64,000 nt of DNA. Origin: Pantoea vagans. Its GTDB lineage: Bacteria > Pseudomonadota > Gammaproteobacteria > Enterobacterales > Enterobacteriaceae. The translations under genes and the position numbers were made by a program. Numbering within the stretch: position 1 is the stretch's first letter; each line of letters begins with the position of its first letter. Of the stretch, positions 1-9,747 are shown one piece after another. Location: positions 3,348,001 to 3,412,000 of the forward strand of contig NZ_CP011427.1 in NCBI RefSeq assembly GCF_001506165.1, read 5' to 3'. The notes beneath the pieces are model-generated. The model was not told the origin of the DNA. It made no database searches and saw only the letters and a list, made by a program, of their open reading frames with translations.

Positions 1-2496
1 GCGCTTGTCGCTACGTGCCTGCTCGATCACTTTGTTGACTTCACCGCGCACTTTCAGCAGGTCATCCCAGTAAGCATCGTTCAGAGCTTCGTTATCGGCC
101 AGATCAAACAGACCTTGGTACCACTCTTCGGTGAACACGTATTTCGCGCGATCGCCCGGCAGGTAGCCCCAGATCTCATCGGCCGTGAAGGACATGATTG
201 GTGCCATCCAGCGTACCAGCGCTTCAGCGATGTGCCACAGCGCGGTCTGGCAGCTGCGACGCGCCAGGCTGTCACCTTTAGCGGTGTACTGGCGATCTTT
301 GATCACATCCAGATAGAACGAGCCCATTTCGATGGAGCAGAAATGCATCAGACGCTGCACCACTTCGTGGAAATCGTAGTTGTCATAAGACTGGACGATA
401 TCTTGCTGGGCTGCCAGCGCACGGCCAACGGCCCAACGATCCACTACTACCATCTCTTCTGGCTTCACGCAATCAGTGGCCGGGTTAAAGCCTGCGAGGT
501 TAGCCAACAGGAAGCGCGCGGTGTTACGGATACGACGATAGCTGTCCGCCGCACGCTTCAGGATTTCATCGGAAACCGCCATTTCACCGGAGTAATCGGT
601 TGAGGCCACCCACAGACGCAGAATGTCCGCGCCGAGTTTGTCCATCACGTCTTGTGGTGCCACGGTGTTACCGATGGATTTCGACATCTTGCGGCCCTGA
701 CCATCCACGGTGAAGCCGTGCGTCAGTACCTGACGATAAGGCGCTTTGCCTTTCATCGCCGTAGATATCATCAGAGAAGACATGAACCAGCCGCGATGCT
801 GATCGGAACCTTCCAGATACATATCCGGCGTATGGCCGCCGAATTCAGGGCGCGCATCCACCACGGAATAGCTGGTTGATCCAGAGTCGAACCACACATC
901 CAGCGTATCCGGCACTTTGACGTAGTTGTCTGCGTCATCGCCCATCAGATCGCGTGGATCGAGATCCCACCAAGCCTGAATACCATCCTGCTCAACGCAC
1001 TTGGCCACTTTCTCCATCAGCTCAAGCGTATCTGGATGCAGCTGCTCGGTCTCTTTGTGTACGAACAGCGCCATTGGCACGCCCCACGTACGCTGACGTG
1101 AGATACACCAGTCAGGACGATTCGCCACCATCGCTTCGATACGCGCCTGGCCCCAGTCTGGGATCCACTGCACGCCTTTGATCTCTTTCAGCGACTGCGC
1201 ACGCAGACCTTTCTGATCCATGCTGATGAACCACTGCGGGGTCGCGCGGAAGATGATCGGCGTTTTATGACGCCAGCAATGCGGATAGCTGTGCAGCAGT
1301 TTCTCAACGTGCAGCAGTGCACCTTTTTCTTTTAACAGCTCAACGATCATGTCGTTGGCTTTAAACACATTTACGCCATCCAGCGTTGGATAAGTACCTG
1401 GCAGATACGCGCCATCTGGACCCACTGGGTTAGCGGTTTCCAGACCGTATTTCTGACCAATCACATAGTCATCCGGACCGTGGCCAGGTGCGGTATGTAC
1501 CGCACCGGTACCCGCTTCCAGCGTCACGTGCTCGCCTAACACCACTTTGGATTGAATCTGCTCAAGGAATGGATGCTGGAACAGCTGCAGCTCAAGCGCG
1601 GCACCGTTGCATTCGCCCAGTACCGTCCACTCAGCGATGCCCGCGCGCTTCATCACGCTCTCAACCATCTCTTTAGCGAGGATCAGGCTACGACCTTCGA
1701 TCTGCAGCAGCTGGTATTCGAACTCTGGATGCAGAGAGATACCGCGGTTAGCTGGCATGGTCCACGGCGTAGTGGTCCAGATCACCAGTGAAACCGGACC
1801 TTCTGAGGCTGCAACACCAAACTTGGCACGCACCGCGTCCGCATCGACGGCGTTGAACATCACATCGATAGAAGGAGAGGTTTTGTCGTAATACTCGACT
1901 TCAGCTTCAGCCAGCGCTGAGCGGCAATCCATGCACCAGTGCACCGGCTTCGCACCTTTGTGCAGATGGCCGTTGCCGATGATTTTACCCAGCGCACGAA
2001 TGATGTTGGCTTCAGTTTTGAAGTTCATGGTCAGGTACGGACGATCCCAGTCACCCAGCACGCCCAGACGGATGAAGTCTTTCTTCTGACCTTCAACCTG
2101 CTCTGCGGCATAGTTGCGGCAGGCTTCACGGAACTCCGCGGCGCTGACTTTCTCGCCCGGCTTACCGATCATCTGCTCAACTTTGTGCTCAATCGGCAGA
2201 CCGTGGCAGTCCCAACCTGGCACATACGGCGAGTCATATCCCGCCATGCCTTTCGACTTAACGATAATGTCTTTCAGAATCTTGTTAACGGAGTGACCAA
2301 TATGAATGCTGCCGTTCGCATAAGGAGGGCCATCATGCAAAATAAAGGTTTTTTTCCCTTTTTTGGCTTCGCGGATGATGCCGTACAGGTTGTCATCATA
2401 CCAACGTTGCAGCATTCCCGGTTCGCGTTTGGCCAGATCGCCACGCATCGGGAACCCCGTTTCCGGCAAATTCAGGGTAGATTTATAGTCACTCAT
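1..2496 (-). CDS. ileS: Isoleucyl-tRNA synthetase, C-terminus outside window
   Basis: Class I aminoacyl-tRNA synthetase that charges tRNA-Ile in the cytoplasm. The reverse strand reads continuously from ATG at 2496 to base 1 (832 codons) with no stop, so the gene is cut by the window edge; the E. coli protein is about 938 residues, so roughly the last 105, including the C-terminal zinc-binding part, are missing. Visible signatures are the HIGH motif (GSIHIGHS, about residue 65), the KMSKS loop (RKMSKSIGN, about residue 600), the editing-domain stretch [12 protein letters not shown] and the tryptophan-rich catalytic segments. It lies 27 bases downstream of ribF on the same strand, the usual enterobacterial ribF-ileS-lspA order, so it is probably co-transcribed with ribF. 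Confidence 0.97.
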   Translation of the reverse strand, partial: MSDYKSTLNLPETGFPMRGDLAKREPGMLQRWYDDNLYGIIREAKKGKKTFILHDGPPYANGSIHIGHSVNKILKDIIVKSKGMAGYDSPYVPGWDCHGLPIEHKVEQMIGKPGEKVSAAEFREACRNYAAEQVEGQKKDFIRLGVLGDWDRPYLTMNFKTEANIIRALGKIIGNGHLHKGAKPVHWCMDCRSALAEAEVEYYDKTSPSIDVMFNAVDADAVRAKFGVAASEGPVSLVIWTTTPWTMPANRGISLHPEFEYQLLQIEGRSLILAKEMVESVMKRAGIAEWTVLGECNGAALELQLFQHPFLEQIQSKVVLGEHVTLEAGTGAVHTAPGHGPDDYVIGQKYGLETANPVGPDGAYLPGTYPTLDGVNVFKANDMIVELLKEKGALLHVEKLLHSYPHCWRHKTPIIFRATPQWFISMDQKGLRAQSLKEIKGVQWIPDWGQARIEAMVANRPDWCISRQRTWGVPMALFVHKETEQLHPDTLELMEKVAKCVEQDGIQAWWDLDPRDLMGDDADNYVKVPDTLDVWFDSGSTSYSVVDARPEFGGHTPDMYLEGSDQHRGWFMSSLMISTAMKGKAPYRQVLTHGFTVDGQGRKMSKSIGNTVAPQDVMDKLGADILRLWVASTDYSGEMAVSDEILKRAADSYRRIRNTARFLLANLAGFNPATDCVKPEEMVVVDRWAVGRALAAQQDIVQSYDNYDFHEVVQRLMHFCSIEMGSFYLDVIKDRQYTAKGDSLARRSCQTALWHIAEALVRWMAPIMSFTADEIWGYLPGDRAKYVFTEEWYQGLFDLADNEALNDAYWDDLLKVRGEVNKVIEQARSDKR

Positions 2497-2523
2497 CAGA
2501 TTCTCGGTTCCGTATTTCGGTCA

Positions 2524-3462
2524 TTAAGCCGGTGCGTTAAGCCCAAAGAATTGGCGGGCCGTCACCACATCTTTCGCAATTTGTTCTTTCAGCGCGTCCA
2601 GCGAAGCGAAACGCTGTTCGTCGCGAATCTTCTGTTTCAGCACCACATCAATGTGATGCCCATAGAGATTCATATGTGTGTCAAGCAGGTGAACTTCAAG
2701 CTGCTGACGCAGACCTTTTACCGTCGGACGTGTGCCAATGTTAGCCACGCCGGGAATGGGTTGGTCACCCAGGCCTAAAACTTCAACCGCAAAAACCCCC
2801 TTCACCGGCGTTACCGTGCGGCGTAAAGGAATATTCGCGGTGGGAAAACCAATCGTGCGGCCCAGTGCATCACCGTGCACCACGCGGCCTGAAATGCTGA
2901 ACGGATGGCCCAACAGCGCCTGTGCCTGCGCAAAATCATCCTGCGCCAGCGCCTGTCGTACCGCAGTGCTGCTGATACGTTTGCCGCCATCACAATAAGA
3001 CTGGGTGCTGATGACTTCGAAGCCATACTCGACACCGGCTTTCTGTAATAACAGGAAATCCCCCTGGCGACCAGCGCCAAAGCGGAAATCATCCCCCACT
3101 GCGAGGAACTTCACATCGAGCTTATCCACCAACAGTTCGGCAATAAAACTTTGTGCGGAGTGCGCGGCAAAGCGGCGATCAAAACGGACACAGAGCACGG
3201 CATCAACGCCAGCCTGTTCGAGATACTTTAGTTTTTCGCGCAAACGCGTCAGGCGCGCTGGCGCTTTATCACCAGCAAACAACTCAAGCGGTTGCGGCTC
3301 AAACAGCATCACCACCACCGGCAGGTTGCGTTTACGTCCCTCAGCAATCAATTCCGCCATCAAAGCCTGATGGCCGCGATGGACGCCGTCGAAATTGCCA
3401 ATGGTCAGGACGCAGCCGCGATGCTGCTCTTTCAGATTATAAATACCGCGGATAAACTTCAT
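2524..3462 (-). CDS. ribF: Bifunctional riboflavin kinase / FAD synthetase
   Basis: Phosphorylates riboflavin to FMN and adenylylates FMN to FAD. The 312 residues match the family length (313 in E. coli). The N-terminal nucleotidyltransferase domain shows the HIGH-like GNFDGVHRGHQAL at residues 23-35 and the ISSTAVR motif near 163; the C-terminal flavokinase domain shows GRTIGFPTANI (about 202-212) and the GVANIGTRPT segment. Start ATG at 3462 gives MKFIRGIYNL, as in orthologues. It is divergent from rpsT across a 318-base gap and upstream of ileS on the same strand. Confidence 0.97.
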   Translation of the reverse strand: MKFIRGIYNLKEQHRGCVLTIGNFDGVHRGHQALMAELIAEGRKRNLPVVVMLFEPQPLELFAGDKAPARLTRLREKLKYLEQAGVDAVLCVRFDRRFAAHSAQSFIAELLVDKLDVKFLAVGDDFRFGAGRQGDFLLLQKAGVEYGFEVISTQSYCDGGKRISSTAVRQALAQDDFAQAQALLGHPFSISGRVVHGDALGRTIGFPTANIPLRRTVTPVKGVFAVEVLGLGDQPIPGVANIGTRPTVKGLRQQLEVHLLDTHMNLYGHHIDVVLKQKIRDEQRFASLDALKEQIAKDVVTARQFFGLNAPA

Positions 3463-3704
3463 GGCTGACTCAAACCGGTGGAAATCGGCGGATTATACCC
3501 TTGAATGGCCCTCAGGTTAACCCGTATACGTGCCTTTCCTGTGTATGGTGCAGCTTAAAGCGCACGCAACCCATTGCTCAGGCAGGTAATGAAGATTTTT
3601 AGTGCGAAATACTGTATTCAGCGACGGGTTGCTGGTAGAATCCTGCGCCATCAATTACGTAATCAAGCGCCGTTGCTAAAACGACGCTTATTTGCACAAA
3701 TCCA

Positions 3705-3733
3705 TTGACAAAAGAAGGCGCAAAAGGCATAGT
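3705..3733 (+). promoter_or_regulatory. rpsT promoter (P2-like)
   Basis: A perfect -35 TTGACA (3705-3710), a 17-base spacer and -10 CATAGT (3728-3733) lie about 50 bases upstream of the rpsT start. The flanking bases resemble the known E. coli rpsT P2 promoter. It sits in the 318-base ribF-rpsT gap (3463-3780), which otherwise holds the rpsT leader and presumably the divergent ribF promoter; I see no small gene there. Confidence 0.75.
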
Positions 3734-3780
3734 CCTCGGCCTTTGATTTGTCCATATAGATCACATTTGGGAGTTGGACC

Positions 3781-4044
3781 TTGGCTAATATCAAATCAGC
3801 TAAGAAACGCGCCGTAACATCTGAGAAACGTCGCAAGCATAACGCAAGCAACCGTTCAATGATGCGTACTTTCATCAAGAAAGTATACGCGGCTATCGCA
3901 ACAGGCGACAAAGCTGCTGCGCAGAACGCATTCAACGAAATGCAACCAATCGTGGACCGTCAGGCTGCTAAAGGTCTGATCCACAAAAACAAAGCTGCAC
4001 GCCATAAAGCAAACCTGGCTGCACAGATCACCAAACTGGCTTAA
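3781..4044 (+). CDS. rpsT: 30S ribosomal protein S20 (UUG start)
   Basis: Primary 16S rRNA-binding protein of the small subunit. The 87-residue lysine/arginine-rich product begins [20 protein letters not shown] and ends ITKLA, identical in plan to E. coli S20. Translation starts at TTG (3781), preceded by GGGAG at about 3770. The rare UUG start is shared with E. coli rpsT, where it is part of translational autoregulation by S20. It is monocistronic, flanked by a strong promoter and an intrinsic terminator. Confidence 0.98.
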   Translation: MANIKSAKKRAVTSEKRRKHNASNRSMMRTFIKKVYAAIATGDKAAAQNAFNEMQPIVDRQAAKGLIHKNKAARHKANLAAQITKLA

Positions 4045-4074
4045 TCGCCTGTTAGGTTATCGCTTTGTCGAAAG

Positions 4075-4098
4075 AACCGGCGCTTAGCCGGTTTTTTT
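4075..4098 (+). terminator. rpsT intrinsic terminator
   Basis: Perfect 7-bp stem AACCGGC / GCCGGTT (4075-4081, 4087-4093), loop GCTTA, followed by a T tract through 4098. It sits 30 bases after the rpsT stop and just before the convergent nhaR stop. Confidence 0.93.
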
Positions 4099-4105
4099 AT
4101 GCCTG

Positions 4106-4999
4106 CTATTTCGCATTAAACAAGTCGCTGAAATCCCGATTGCAGATGCGCTGCACCGCCGGATGTTGAATCATGCGCTCGGCAAAGATCACGTGATACT
4201 CCTCCATGACCGCCTCTAACCGCCCTATCTCACGAATCGAATTGTCGTGATACCTCTCTGAGCCGTACAGCGTCGGCGCCACGAAAATCGCGTTGTTTTG
4301 CGCGCCAAAGGCCTTCATTAATGCCGCATCATCAAACTCACCGAGAACCTCGACCTGCAATCCCTGATGGTGAATCCAGTTCAGTAACTTGCGCCCCAAC
4401 ATCGATCGACGCCCCGGGAGCAGCAAACGGCGCTGCTCTAAGCAAGCGGGAAACGGGCGATCCGGTAGGGGGTCGTTGCACCAGAAGCTGATAGGGCACT
4501 CCCCGAGCTTCACCGAAAACAGCCCTTCCTGTTGCGTCGAGTCGATGGGGCAATCAGAGAGGATCATATCCAGCTTGTGCTGGCTTAACTGCTCCAGCAG
4601 CATCTCGTGCGTTGACTCAAAACAGCGCAGATGAATGCTCTCATCCGAGACCACAGCCGCTTCCAGTACTTTGCTCACTAATTGCTTGGACAGCGCATCC
4701 GCCACGCCCACATCAAACAGCACGTGAGACTCTTTGCGGTAGTTAACGATATCCAGCATCTCCTGGCTGAGCATGAACATGCGATCGGCATAGCGAAACA
4801 CAAGCTGACCCAGCTCGTTAGGCACTAAACCGCGCCCTTGTCGACGAAACAGCGCGCCCCCTAACTGCAACTCCAGTGCTTTGATTTGCCCGGTGACCGT
4901 TTGTGGTGTGAGGCACAGTACATCGGCGGCACGCACCACCGAGCCGGTTTTACACACCTGCCAGAAATAATAGAGATGATTAAAGTTGAGCTGAATCAT
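4106..4999 (-). CDS. nhaR: LysR-type activator of nhaA
   Basis: Sodium-responsive LysR-family transcriptional activator. The 297 residues carry an N-terminal winged HTH ([23 protein letters not shown], then [18 protein letters not shown], about residues 6-50) and the LysR substrate domain. Long stretches match E. coli NhaR, such as YRKES, the [11 protein letters not shown] region, [33 protein letters not shown] and [12 protein letters not shown]. It is downstream of nhaA on the same strand with 30 bases between them, filled by a terminator hairpin whose T tract ends at the ATG, so its expression may be set by read-through or a promoter inside nhaA. Confidence 0.96.
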   Translation of the reverse strand: MIQLNFNHLYYFWQVCKTGSVVRAADVLCLTPQTVTGQIKALELQLGGALFRRQGRGLVPNELGQLVFRYADRMFMLSQEMLDIVNYRKESHVLFDVGVADALSKQLVSKVLEAAVVSDESIHLRCFESTHEMLLEQLSQHKLDMILSDCPIDSTQQEGLFSVKLGECPISFWCNDPLPDRPFPACLEQRRLLLPGRRSMLGRKLLNWIHHQGLQVEVLGEFDDAALMKAFGAQNNAIFVAPTLYGSERYHDNSIREIGRLEAVMEEYHVIFAERMIQHPAVQRICNRDFSDLFNAK

Positions 5000-5000
5000 A

Positions 5001-5024
5001 AAAAAAGGAGGCTTTCGCCTCCTT
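5001..5024 (-). terminator. Intrinsic terminator between nhaA and nhaR
   Basis: Read on the minus strand: AAGGAGGC - GAAA - GCCTCCTT followed by a T run (complement of 5001-5006), an 8-bp stem with a stable tetraloop. It begins 5 bases after the nhaA stop and the T run ends directly at the nhaR ATG (4999). The only good Shine-Dalgarno sequence nearby (AAGGAGG) is the ascending arm of this stem. Confidence 0.85.
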
Positions 5025-5029
5025 CCCTG

Positions 5030-6208
5030 TTAGCGCAGTTTGATGCGCAGCAGTGTGTAGCCAATCACTGCCGACAACAGCGAACCACTGAGAATACCGA
5101 GTTTGGAGAAGGTCACCAGTTGCTCATGAGCGGCATCAAAGGCCAGCGAGCTAATAAATATCGACATGGTGAAACCAATGCCACAGAGCACGCCAATCGC
5201 CATGATATCGCGGATTCTGGTGCCGTTCGGCAACACGGCCAGCCGCCACTTCACCGCCAGCCAGCAGAACAGCGTAATACCTAATGGCTTACCAATTAGC
5301 AGACCAAGAATAATACCCAGTGGCTCCGGTGACAGCACATCACCAAAGGTAATGCCGCTCAACGAAATCCCGGCGTTGGCAAAGGCGAACAGCGGCAGAA
5401 TCAACCAGTTCACCCACGGCATCAATCCGTGTGCCAAATGCTCTGCAGGCGAGTGGCCCTCCTTCTCTTCCAGTGGCACAAAGAAGCCGACAATCACACC
5501 CGCCAGCGTGGCATGGACACCCGATTTCAGCACCGCCGTCCACAGCACGATACCCACCAGCATATAGACTGCGATGTTACGCACGCCGCAGCGATTCAGG
5601 ATCGCTAACAACACAACCGCGCCTGCCGCCACGCTAAGCGACAGCACAGAAAGATCGCTGGTATAGAACAGCGCGATAATCACGATAGCGCCGAGATCGT
5701 CAATAATCGCCAGTGCCATCAGGAAGACTTTCAGCACTGTAGGTACACGGCTGCCCAGCAACGCCAGCACACCGAGCGCAAAGGCAATATCGGTTGCGGT
5801 CGGAATCGCCCAGCCATTACGCGCGATCTCGTCACCGTGGTTGAAGTAGAGGAAAATCAATGCGGGCGCGACCATGCCGCCAAGTGCCGCAATCACCGGG
5901 AAGATGGCGCGATCACGGCTTGCCAGTTCACCGGTGATCAGCTCACGTTTGACTTCCAAACCAATCACCAGGAAAAACAGCGCCATCATGGCATCGTTAA
6001 TCCACAGCAACAGGTTTTTGCTAATATCCAACGCGCCGAAGCGAATTTGCACCGGCTCCGCCAACAGCGATTGATAGCCTTGCGCGGTAGAAGGATTATT
6101 CGCGAGAATCATGGCCGCTACAGCAGCCAGAATTAATACAATGCCGGTGCTGGCATCGCTGGAGATAAAGCTTTTCAACAAGCTTCGAATACTACGAGGT
6201 TTGTTCAC
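5030..6208 (-). CDS. nhaA: Na+/H+ antiporter NhaA
   Basis: Inner-membrane antiporter that exports Na+ or Li+ in exchange for two protons. It has about 12 hydrophobic segments, the paired ion-binding aspartates in [13 protein letters not shown], the pH-sensor histidine region [12 protein letters not shown] and the C-terminal [16 protein letters not shown] segment. I chose GTG at 6208 ([11 protein letters not shown], 392 residues) because AGGAGG lies four bases upstream; the frame can open at TTG 6229, but that would place the Shine-Dalgarno inside the gene. First gene of the nhaA-nhaR pair. Confidence 0.95.
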   Translation of the reverse strand: MNKPRSIRSLLKSFISSDASTGIVLILAAVAAMILANNPSTAQGYQSLLAEPVQIRFGALDISKNLLLWINDAMMALFFLVIGLEVKRELITGELASRDRAIFPVIAALGGMVAPALIFLYFNHGDEIARNGWAIPTATDIAFALGVLALLGSRVPTVLKVFLMALAIIDDLGAIVIIALFYTSDLSVLSLSVAAGAVVLLAILNRCGVRNIAVYMLVGIVLWTAVLKSGVHATLAGVIVGFFVPLEEKEGHSPAEHLAHGLMPWVNWLILPLFAFANAGISLSGITFGDVLSPEPLGIILGLLIGKPLGITLFCWLAVKWRLAVLPNGTRIRDIMAIGVLCGIGFTMSIFISSLAFDAAHEQLVTFSKLGILSGSLLSAVIGYTLLRIKLR

Positions 6209-6324
6209 AACTCCTCCTGAGCAGGACAATTTTGACGGCTAGTGTAGCGGCGGACATACCTCGTTAAAAGCAGCTTATGTCTCGTTTATAGATCGGAAAA
6301 ATCGATCTATTAACGTGCAGGCAT

Positions 6325-6353
6325 AAAAAAAGCGGAGAGTCTCCTCTCCGCTT
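6325..6353 (-). terminator. dnaKJ operon terminator
   Basis: Perfect 10-bp stem AAGCGGAGAG / CTCTCCGCTT (6330-6339, 6344-6353), 4-base loop, and seven T on the minus strand (complement of 6325-6331). It lies 22 bases beyond the dnaJ stop in a 166-base gap before nhaA. Confidence 0.94.
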
Positions 6354-6374
6354 CATTGTGAACCACCATCCCGA

Positions 6375-7520
6375 TTAACGAGTCAGATCGTCAAAGAACT
6401 TTTTCACACCGTCAAAGAAACTCTTGGAGCGCGGGCTATTTTTCTCACCCGTTGGGCCACCAAAGCTCTCTTCCAGTTCACGCAACAGCGCTTTCTGTTT
6501 GTCGTTGAGGCTAACCGGAGTTTCCACCACCACACGACACAGTAAGTCACCCACTGCACCGCCACGCACCGATTTCACGCCTTTACCGCGCATGCGGAAC
6601 AGCTTGCCGGTTTGGGTTTCCGACGGCACTTTCAACTTAACTCGGCCATCCAGGGTCGGTACTTCAATCTCACCACCCAGCGCGGCCATGGCAAAGTTGA
6701 TCGGCACTTCGCAGTACAGGTTGTTATCTTCACGCTCGAAGATTGGGTGTTTCTTCACTGAAACCTGAACGTAGAGATCGCCTGCTGGTGCACCGTGCTC
6801 ACCGGCTTCACCTTCACCGCTCAGACGAATACGGTCACCGGTGTCAACGCCTGCCGGAATTTTCACCGACAAGGTTTTCTGACGCTCCACGCGACCATGG
6901 CCGTGACAGGCGTTGCAAGGATCTTTGATCACGGAACCCCGACCGTGACAGGTCGGACACGCCTGCTGCACGGTAAAGAAGCCCTGGCGCATCTGCACCT
7001 GGCCCGCACCATGACAGGTCGAACAGGTCTGTGGCTGCGTACCCGCTTTGGCACCGCTGCCGTGGCAAACGTCGCACTCTTCCAGGGTTGGAATGCGGAT
7101 CTCTTTGGTCACGCCGCGTACCGCTTCTTCCAGCGACAGCTCCATGTTGTAGCGTAAATCGGCGCCACGGGCAGCACGCTGACGGCGTCCACCACCAAAA
7201 ATATCGCCAAATACGTCGCCAAAGATATCGCTAAAATCAGCACCGCCGCCGCCGAAGCCACCGCCACCAAATCCACCGCCGCCCATGCCACCTTGTTCAA
7301 AGGCTGCATGACCATACTGGTCATAGGCCGCACGCTTTTGCGCATCGGTCAGGATCTCGTAGGCTTCTTTGATCTCTTTAAACTTCGCTTCGGCTTCTTT
7401 ATTGTCCGGATTGCGATCCGGATGGTATTTCATCGCCAGGCGCTTATAGGCCTTTTTGATTTCACGCTCATCTGCGGATTTAGAGACGCCTAAGATCTCG
7501 TATAAATCACTCTTAGCCAT
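6375..7520 (-). CDS. dnaJ: Chaperone DnaJ (Hsp40)
   Basis: Co-chaperone that delivers substrates to DnaK and stimulates its ATPase. In the 381 residues: J domain with HPD (KYHPDRN, about 32-38), Gly/Phe-rich linker (about 75-105), four zinc-finger CxxCxGxG repeats ([32 protein letters not shown], about 149-208) and the C-terminal substrate-binding domain. It lies 104 bases downstream of dnaK, with a strong hairpin between them, and is followed by a terminator. Confidence 0.98.
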   Translation of the reverse strand: MAKSDLYEILGVSKSADEREIKKAYKRLAMKYHPDRNPDNKEAEAKFKEIKEAYEILTDAQKRAAYDQYGHAAFEQGGMGGGGFGGGGFGGGGADFSDIFGDVFGDIFGGGRRQRAARGADLRYNMELSLEEAVRGVTKEIRIPTLEECDVCHGSGAKAGTQPQTCSTCHGAGQVQMRQGFFTVQQACPTCHGRGSVIKDPCNACHGHGRVERQKTLSVKIPAGVDTGDRIRLSGEGEAGEHGAPAGDLYVQVSVKKHPIFEREDNNLYCEVPINFAMAALGGEIEVPTLDGRVKLKVPSETQTGKLFRMRGKGVKSVRGGAVGDLLCRVVVETPVSLNDKQKALLRELEESFGGPTGEKNSPRSKSFFDGVKKFFDDLTR

Positions 7521-7544
7521 ATTTGTTCTGCCCTTAACATGATC

Positions 7545-7577
7545 GCACGGGCGTGGAGAGATCTCCTACGCCCGTGC
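7545..7577 (-). other. Hairpin in dnaK-dnaJ spacer
   Basis: Perfect 10-bp inverted repeat GCACGGGCGT / ACGCCCGTGC (7545-7554, 7568-7577) with further partial pairing in the loop and no T run on either side. It is more likely an RNA processing or differential-stability element for the dnaKJ transcript than a terminator. Confidence 0.7.
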
Positions 7578-7624
7578 TGGTTTCAACGACTGTCAGGCCA
7601 GCCGTTGTGCCCGGTCAGGGGCAA

Positions 7625-9535
7625 TTATTTTTTGTCTTTAACTTCTTCGAATTCAGCATCGACAACATCGTCATCTTTCTTTGCTGAAGCGTCGCCCGCA
7701 TCTGCTGCGCCCGCCTGGCCTTGCTGCTGTGCCAGTTCCATCAGTTTGCTTGAAACTTCCATCAGAGCCTGCATTTTGGCTTCGATGTCTGCTTTGTCTT
7801 CGCCTTTCAGCGCGGTGTTCAGCTCGGTCAGTGCAGACTCGATCGGTGCTTTGTCTTCAGCAGACAGTTTGTCACCGGCTTCATCCAACTGCTTACGGGT
7901 GCTGTGAGCAATCTGGTCACCCTGGTTACGGGTCTGTACCAGCTCTTCGAACTTACGGTCAGACTCAGCGTTAGCTTCCGCGTCACGCACCATTTTTTCG
8001 ATCTCTTCTTCGTTCAAACCTGAAGAAGCTTTGATGGTGATCTTCTGCTCTTTACCGCTGTTTTTGTCTTTCGCAGACACGTGCAGGATACCATCGGCAT
8101 CGATATCGAAGGTGACTTCGATCTGCGGCATACCGCGCGGTGCAGCCTGAATACCGTCGAGGTTGAACTGGCCCAGTGATTTGTTATCACCCGAACGCTT
8201 ACGCTCACCCTGCAGCACGTGAATGGTCACGGCAGACTGGTTATCTTCAGCGGTTGAGAACACCTGGCTGTGCTTGGTTGGGATAGTGGTGTTCTTGCTG
8301 ATCAGCGCCGTCATCACGCCGCCCATGGTTTCGATACCCAGTGACAGTGGGGTAACGTCCAGCAACAGAACATCTTTCACTTCACCCGCCAATACCCCCC
8401 CCTGAACCGCAGCACCAACAGCCACCGCTTCATCTGGGTTCACGTCTTTACGTGGCTCTTTACCAAAGAATTCGGTCACTTTGGCTTGAACCATTGGCAT
8501 ACGTGTCTGACCACCGACGAGGATCACGTCGTTGATGTCAGAAACAGACAGACCTGCATCCTGCAGCGCAACTTTCAGTGGCTCGATAGAGCGGGTCACC
8601 AGATCTTCAACCAGTGATTCCAGTTTCGCACGGGTCACTTTGATGTTCAGGTGCTTAGGACCGGTCGCATCTGCAGTGATGTACGGCAGGTTGACGTCGG
8701 TCTGCTGTGCAGAAGACAGTTCAATTTTCGCTTTCTCAGCGGCTTCTTTCAGACGCTGCATTGCCAGCGGATCGTTGTGCAGATCGATGCCCTGATCTTT
8801 CTTGAATTCTGCCACCAGGTAGTTGATCAGACGGCTGTCGAAGTCTTCACCACCGAGATGAGTATCACCGTTGGTTGCCAGAACTTCGAAGGTCTTTTCG
8901 CCATCTACTTCATCGATTTCGATGATAGAGATATCGAAAGTACCACCGCCCAGGTCGTATACCGCGATAGTGCGGTTGCCCTGGCCTTTATCCAAACCGT
9001 AAGCCAGTGCCGCTGCGGTTGGTTCGTTGATAATACGTTTTACGTCCAGACCCGCGATACGGCCGGCATCTTTGGTTGCCTGACGCTGTGCATCGTTGAA
9101 GTAAGCTGGAACAGTGATAACCGCTTCGGTTACCGCTTCACCGAGGAAATCTTCCGCGGTTTTCTTCATTTTTTTCAGCACTTCTGCAGAGATCTGCGGC
9201 GGTGCCATTTTCTGGCCTTTCACGTCCAGCCATGCGTCGCCGTTATCAGAACCGATGATTTTGTACGGCATGATTTTGATATCACGCTGCACTTCTTCGT
9301 CCTGGAAACGACGACCAATCAAGCGTTTGATTGCGAACAGGGTATTCTGCGGGTTAGTCACCGCCTGACGTTTAGCCGGCTGACCAACCAGAGTTTCGCC
9401 ATCCTGTGTATATGCAATAATTGACGGTGTGGTGCGATCGCCTTCGGCGTTTTCAAGCACACGTGCTTTACCACCATCCATAACCGCAACACATGAGTTG
9501 GTTGTACCCAAGTCAATACCAATAATCTTACCCAT
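7625..9535 (-). CDS. dnaK: Chaperone DnaK (Hsp70)
   Basis: ATP-dependent Hsp70 chaperone; in enterobacteria it also controls sigma-32 activity. The 636 residues (638 in E. coli) show [13 protein letters not shown] at the N-terminus, the phosphate-2 motif [13 protein letters not shown] (about 193-205), the adenosine motif [10 protein letters not shown] (about 340-349), the linker [12 protein letters not shown] and an acidic C-terminus ending EEVKDKK, as expected for the EEVD-like tail. Preceded by a sigma-32 promoter and a 115-base leader with a hairpin; dnaJ follows. Confidence 0.99.
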   Translation of the reverse strand: MGKIIGIDLGTTNSCVAVMDGGKARVLENAEGDRTTPSIIAYTQDGETLVGQPAKRQAVTNPQNTLFAIKRLIGRRFQDEEVQRDIKIMPYKIIGSDNGDAWLDVKGQKMAPPQISAEVLKKMKKTAEDFLGEAVTEAVITVPAYFNDAQRQATKDAGRIAGLDVKRIINEPTAAALAYGLDKGQGNRTIAVYDLGGGTFDISIIEIDEVDGEKTFEVLATNGDTHLGGEDFDSRLINYLVAEFKKDQGIDLHNDPLAMQRLKEAAEKAKIELSSAQQTDVNLPYITADATGPKHLNIKVTRAKLESLVEDLVTRSIEPLKVALQDAGLSVSDINDVILVGGQTRMPMVQAKVTEFFGKEPRKDVNPDEAVAVGAAVQGGVLAGEVKDVLLLDVTPLSLGIETMGGVMTALISKNTTIPTKHSQVFSTAEDNQSAVTIHVLQGERKRSGDNKSLGQFNLDGIQAAPRGMPQIEVTFDIDADGILHVSAKDKNSGKEQKITIKASSGLNEEEIEKMVRDAEANAESDRKFEELVQTRNQGDQIAHSTRKQLDEAGDKLSAEDKAPIESALTELNTALKGEDKADIEAKMQALMEVSSKLMELAQQQGQAGAADAGDASAKKDDDVVDAEFEEVKDKK

Positions 9536-9614
9536 CTAAACGTCTCCCACTTAAATTCTTGTCAATTAGCGTTGTTAGCAGAGATGCGGCCAAACTGGCT
9601 TTTTTCAACTGCTG

Positions 9615-9641
9615 TGTCAGGCATTTTTTTGCTGCCTGACA
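9615..9641 (-). other. Hairpin in the dnaK 5' leader
   Basis: Perfect 9-bp inverted repeat TGTCAGGCA / TGCCTGACA (9615-9623, 9633-9641) just downstream of the predicted start of the dnaK transcript. It would fold at the 5' end of the mRNA, a position typical of stability or heat-response structures. It lies about 80 bases upstream of the start codon, so it cannot directly hide the ribosome site. Confidence 0.6.
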
Positions 9642-9655
9642 TCACTCGATGACAA

Positions 9656-9687
9656 CTAAATGGGGCCGCTTCAGAGCGCATCAAGGG
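9656..9687 (-). promoter_or_regulatory. Sigma-32 heat-shock promoter of dnaK
   Basis: On the minus strand CCCTTGAT (9687-9680), then CCCCATTTAG (9665-9656), with 14 bases between CTTGAT and CCCCAT. These are the sigma-32 (RpoH) consensus elements with the same spacing as E. coli dnaK P1, about 120 bases upstream of the dnaK start. Confidence 0.92.
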
Positions 9688-9723
9688 TTAAAACTAAAAT
9701 AATTTTAAAAAAATGCGGAAATG

Positions 9724-9745
9724 AAAAAGGCGCTTACGCGCCTTT
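9724..9745 (-). terminator. Terminator after the MFS transporter gene
   Basis: Minus strand AAAGGCGC - GTAA - GCGCCTTT followed by a short T run (complement of 9724-9728). It begins three bases after the stop of the upstream MFS gene and insulates the dnaK promoter from it. Confidence 0.88.
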
Positions 9746-9747
9746 GA

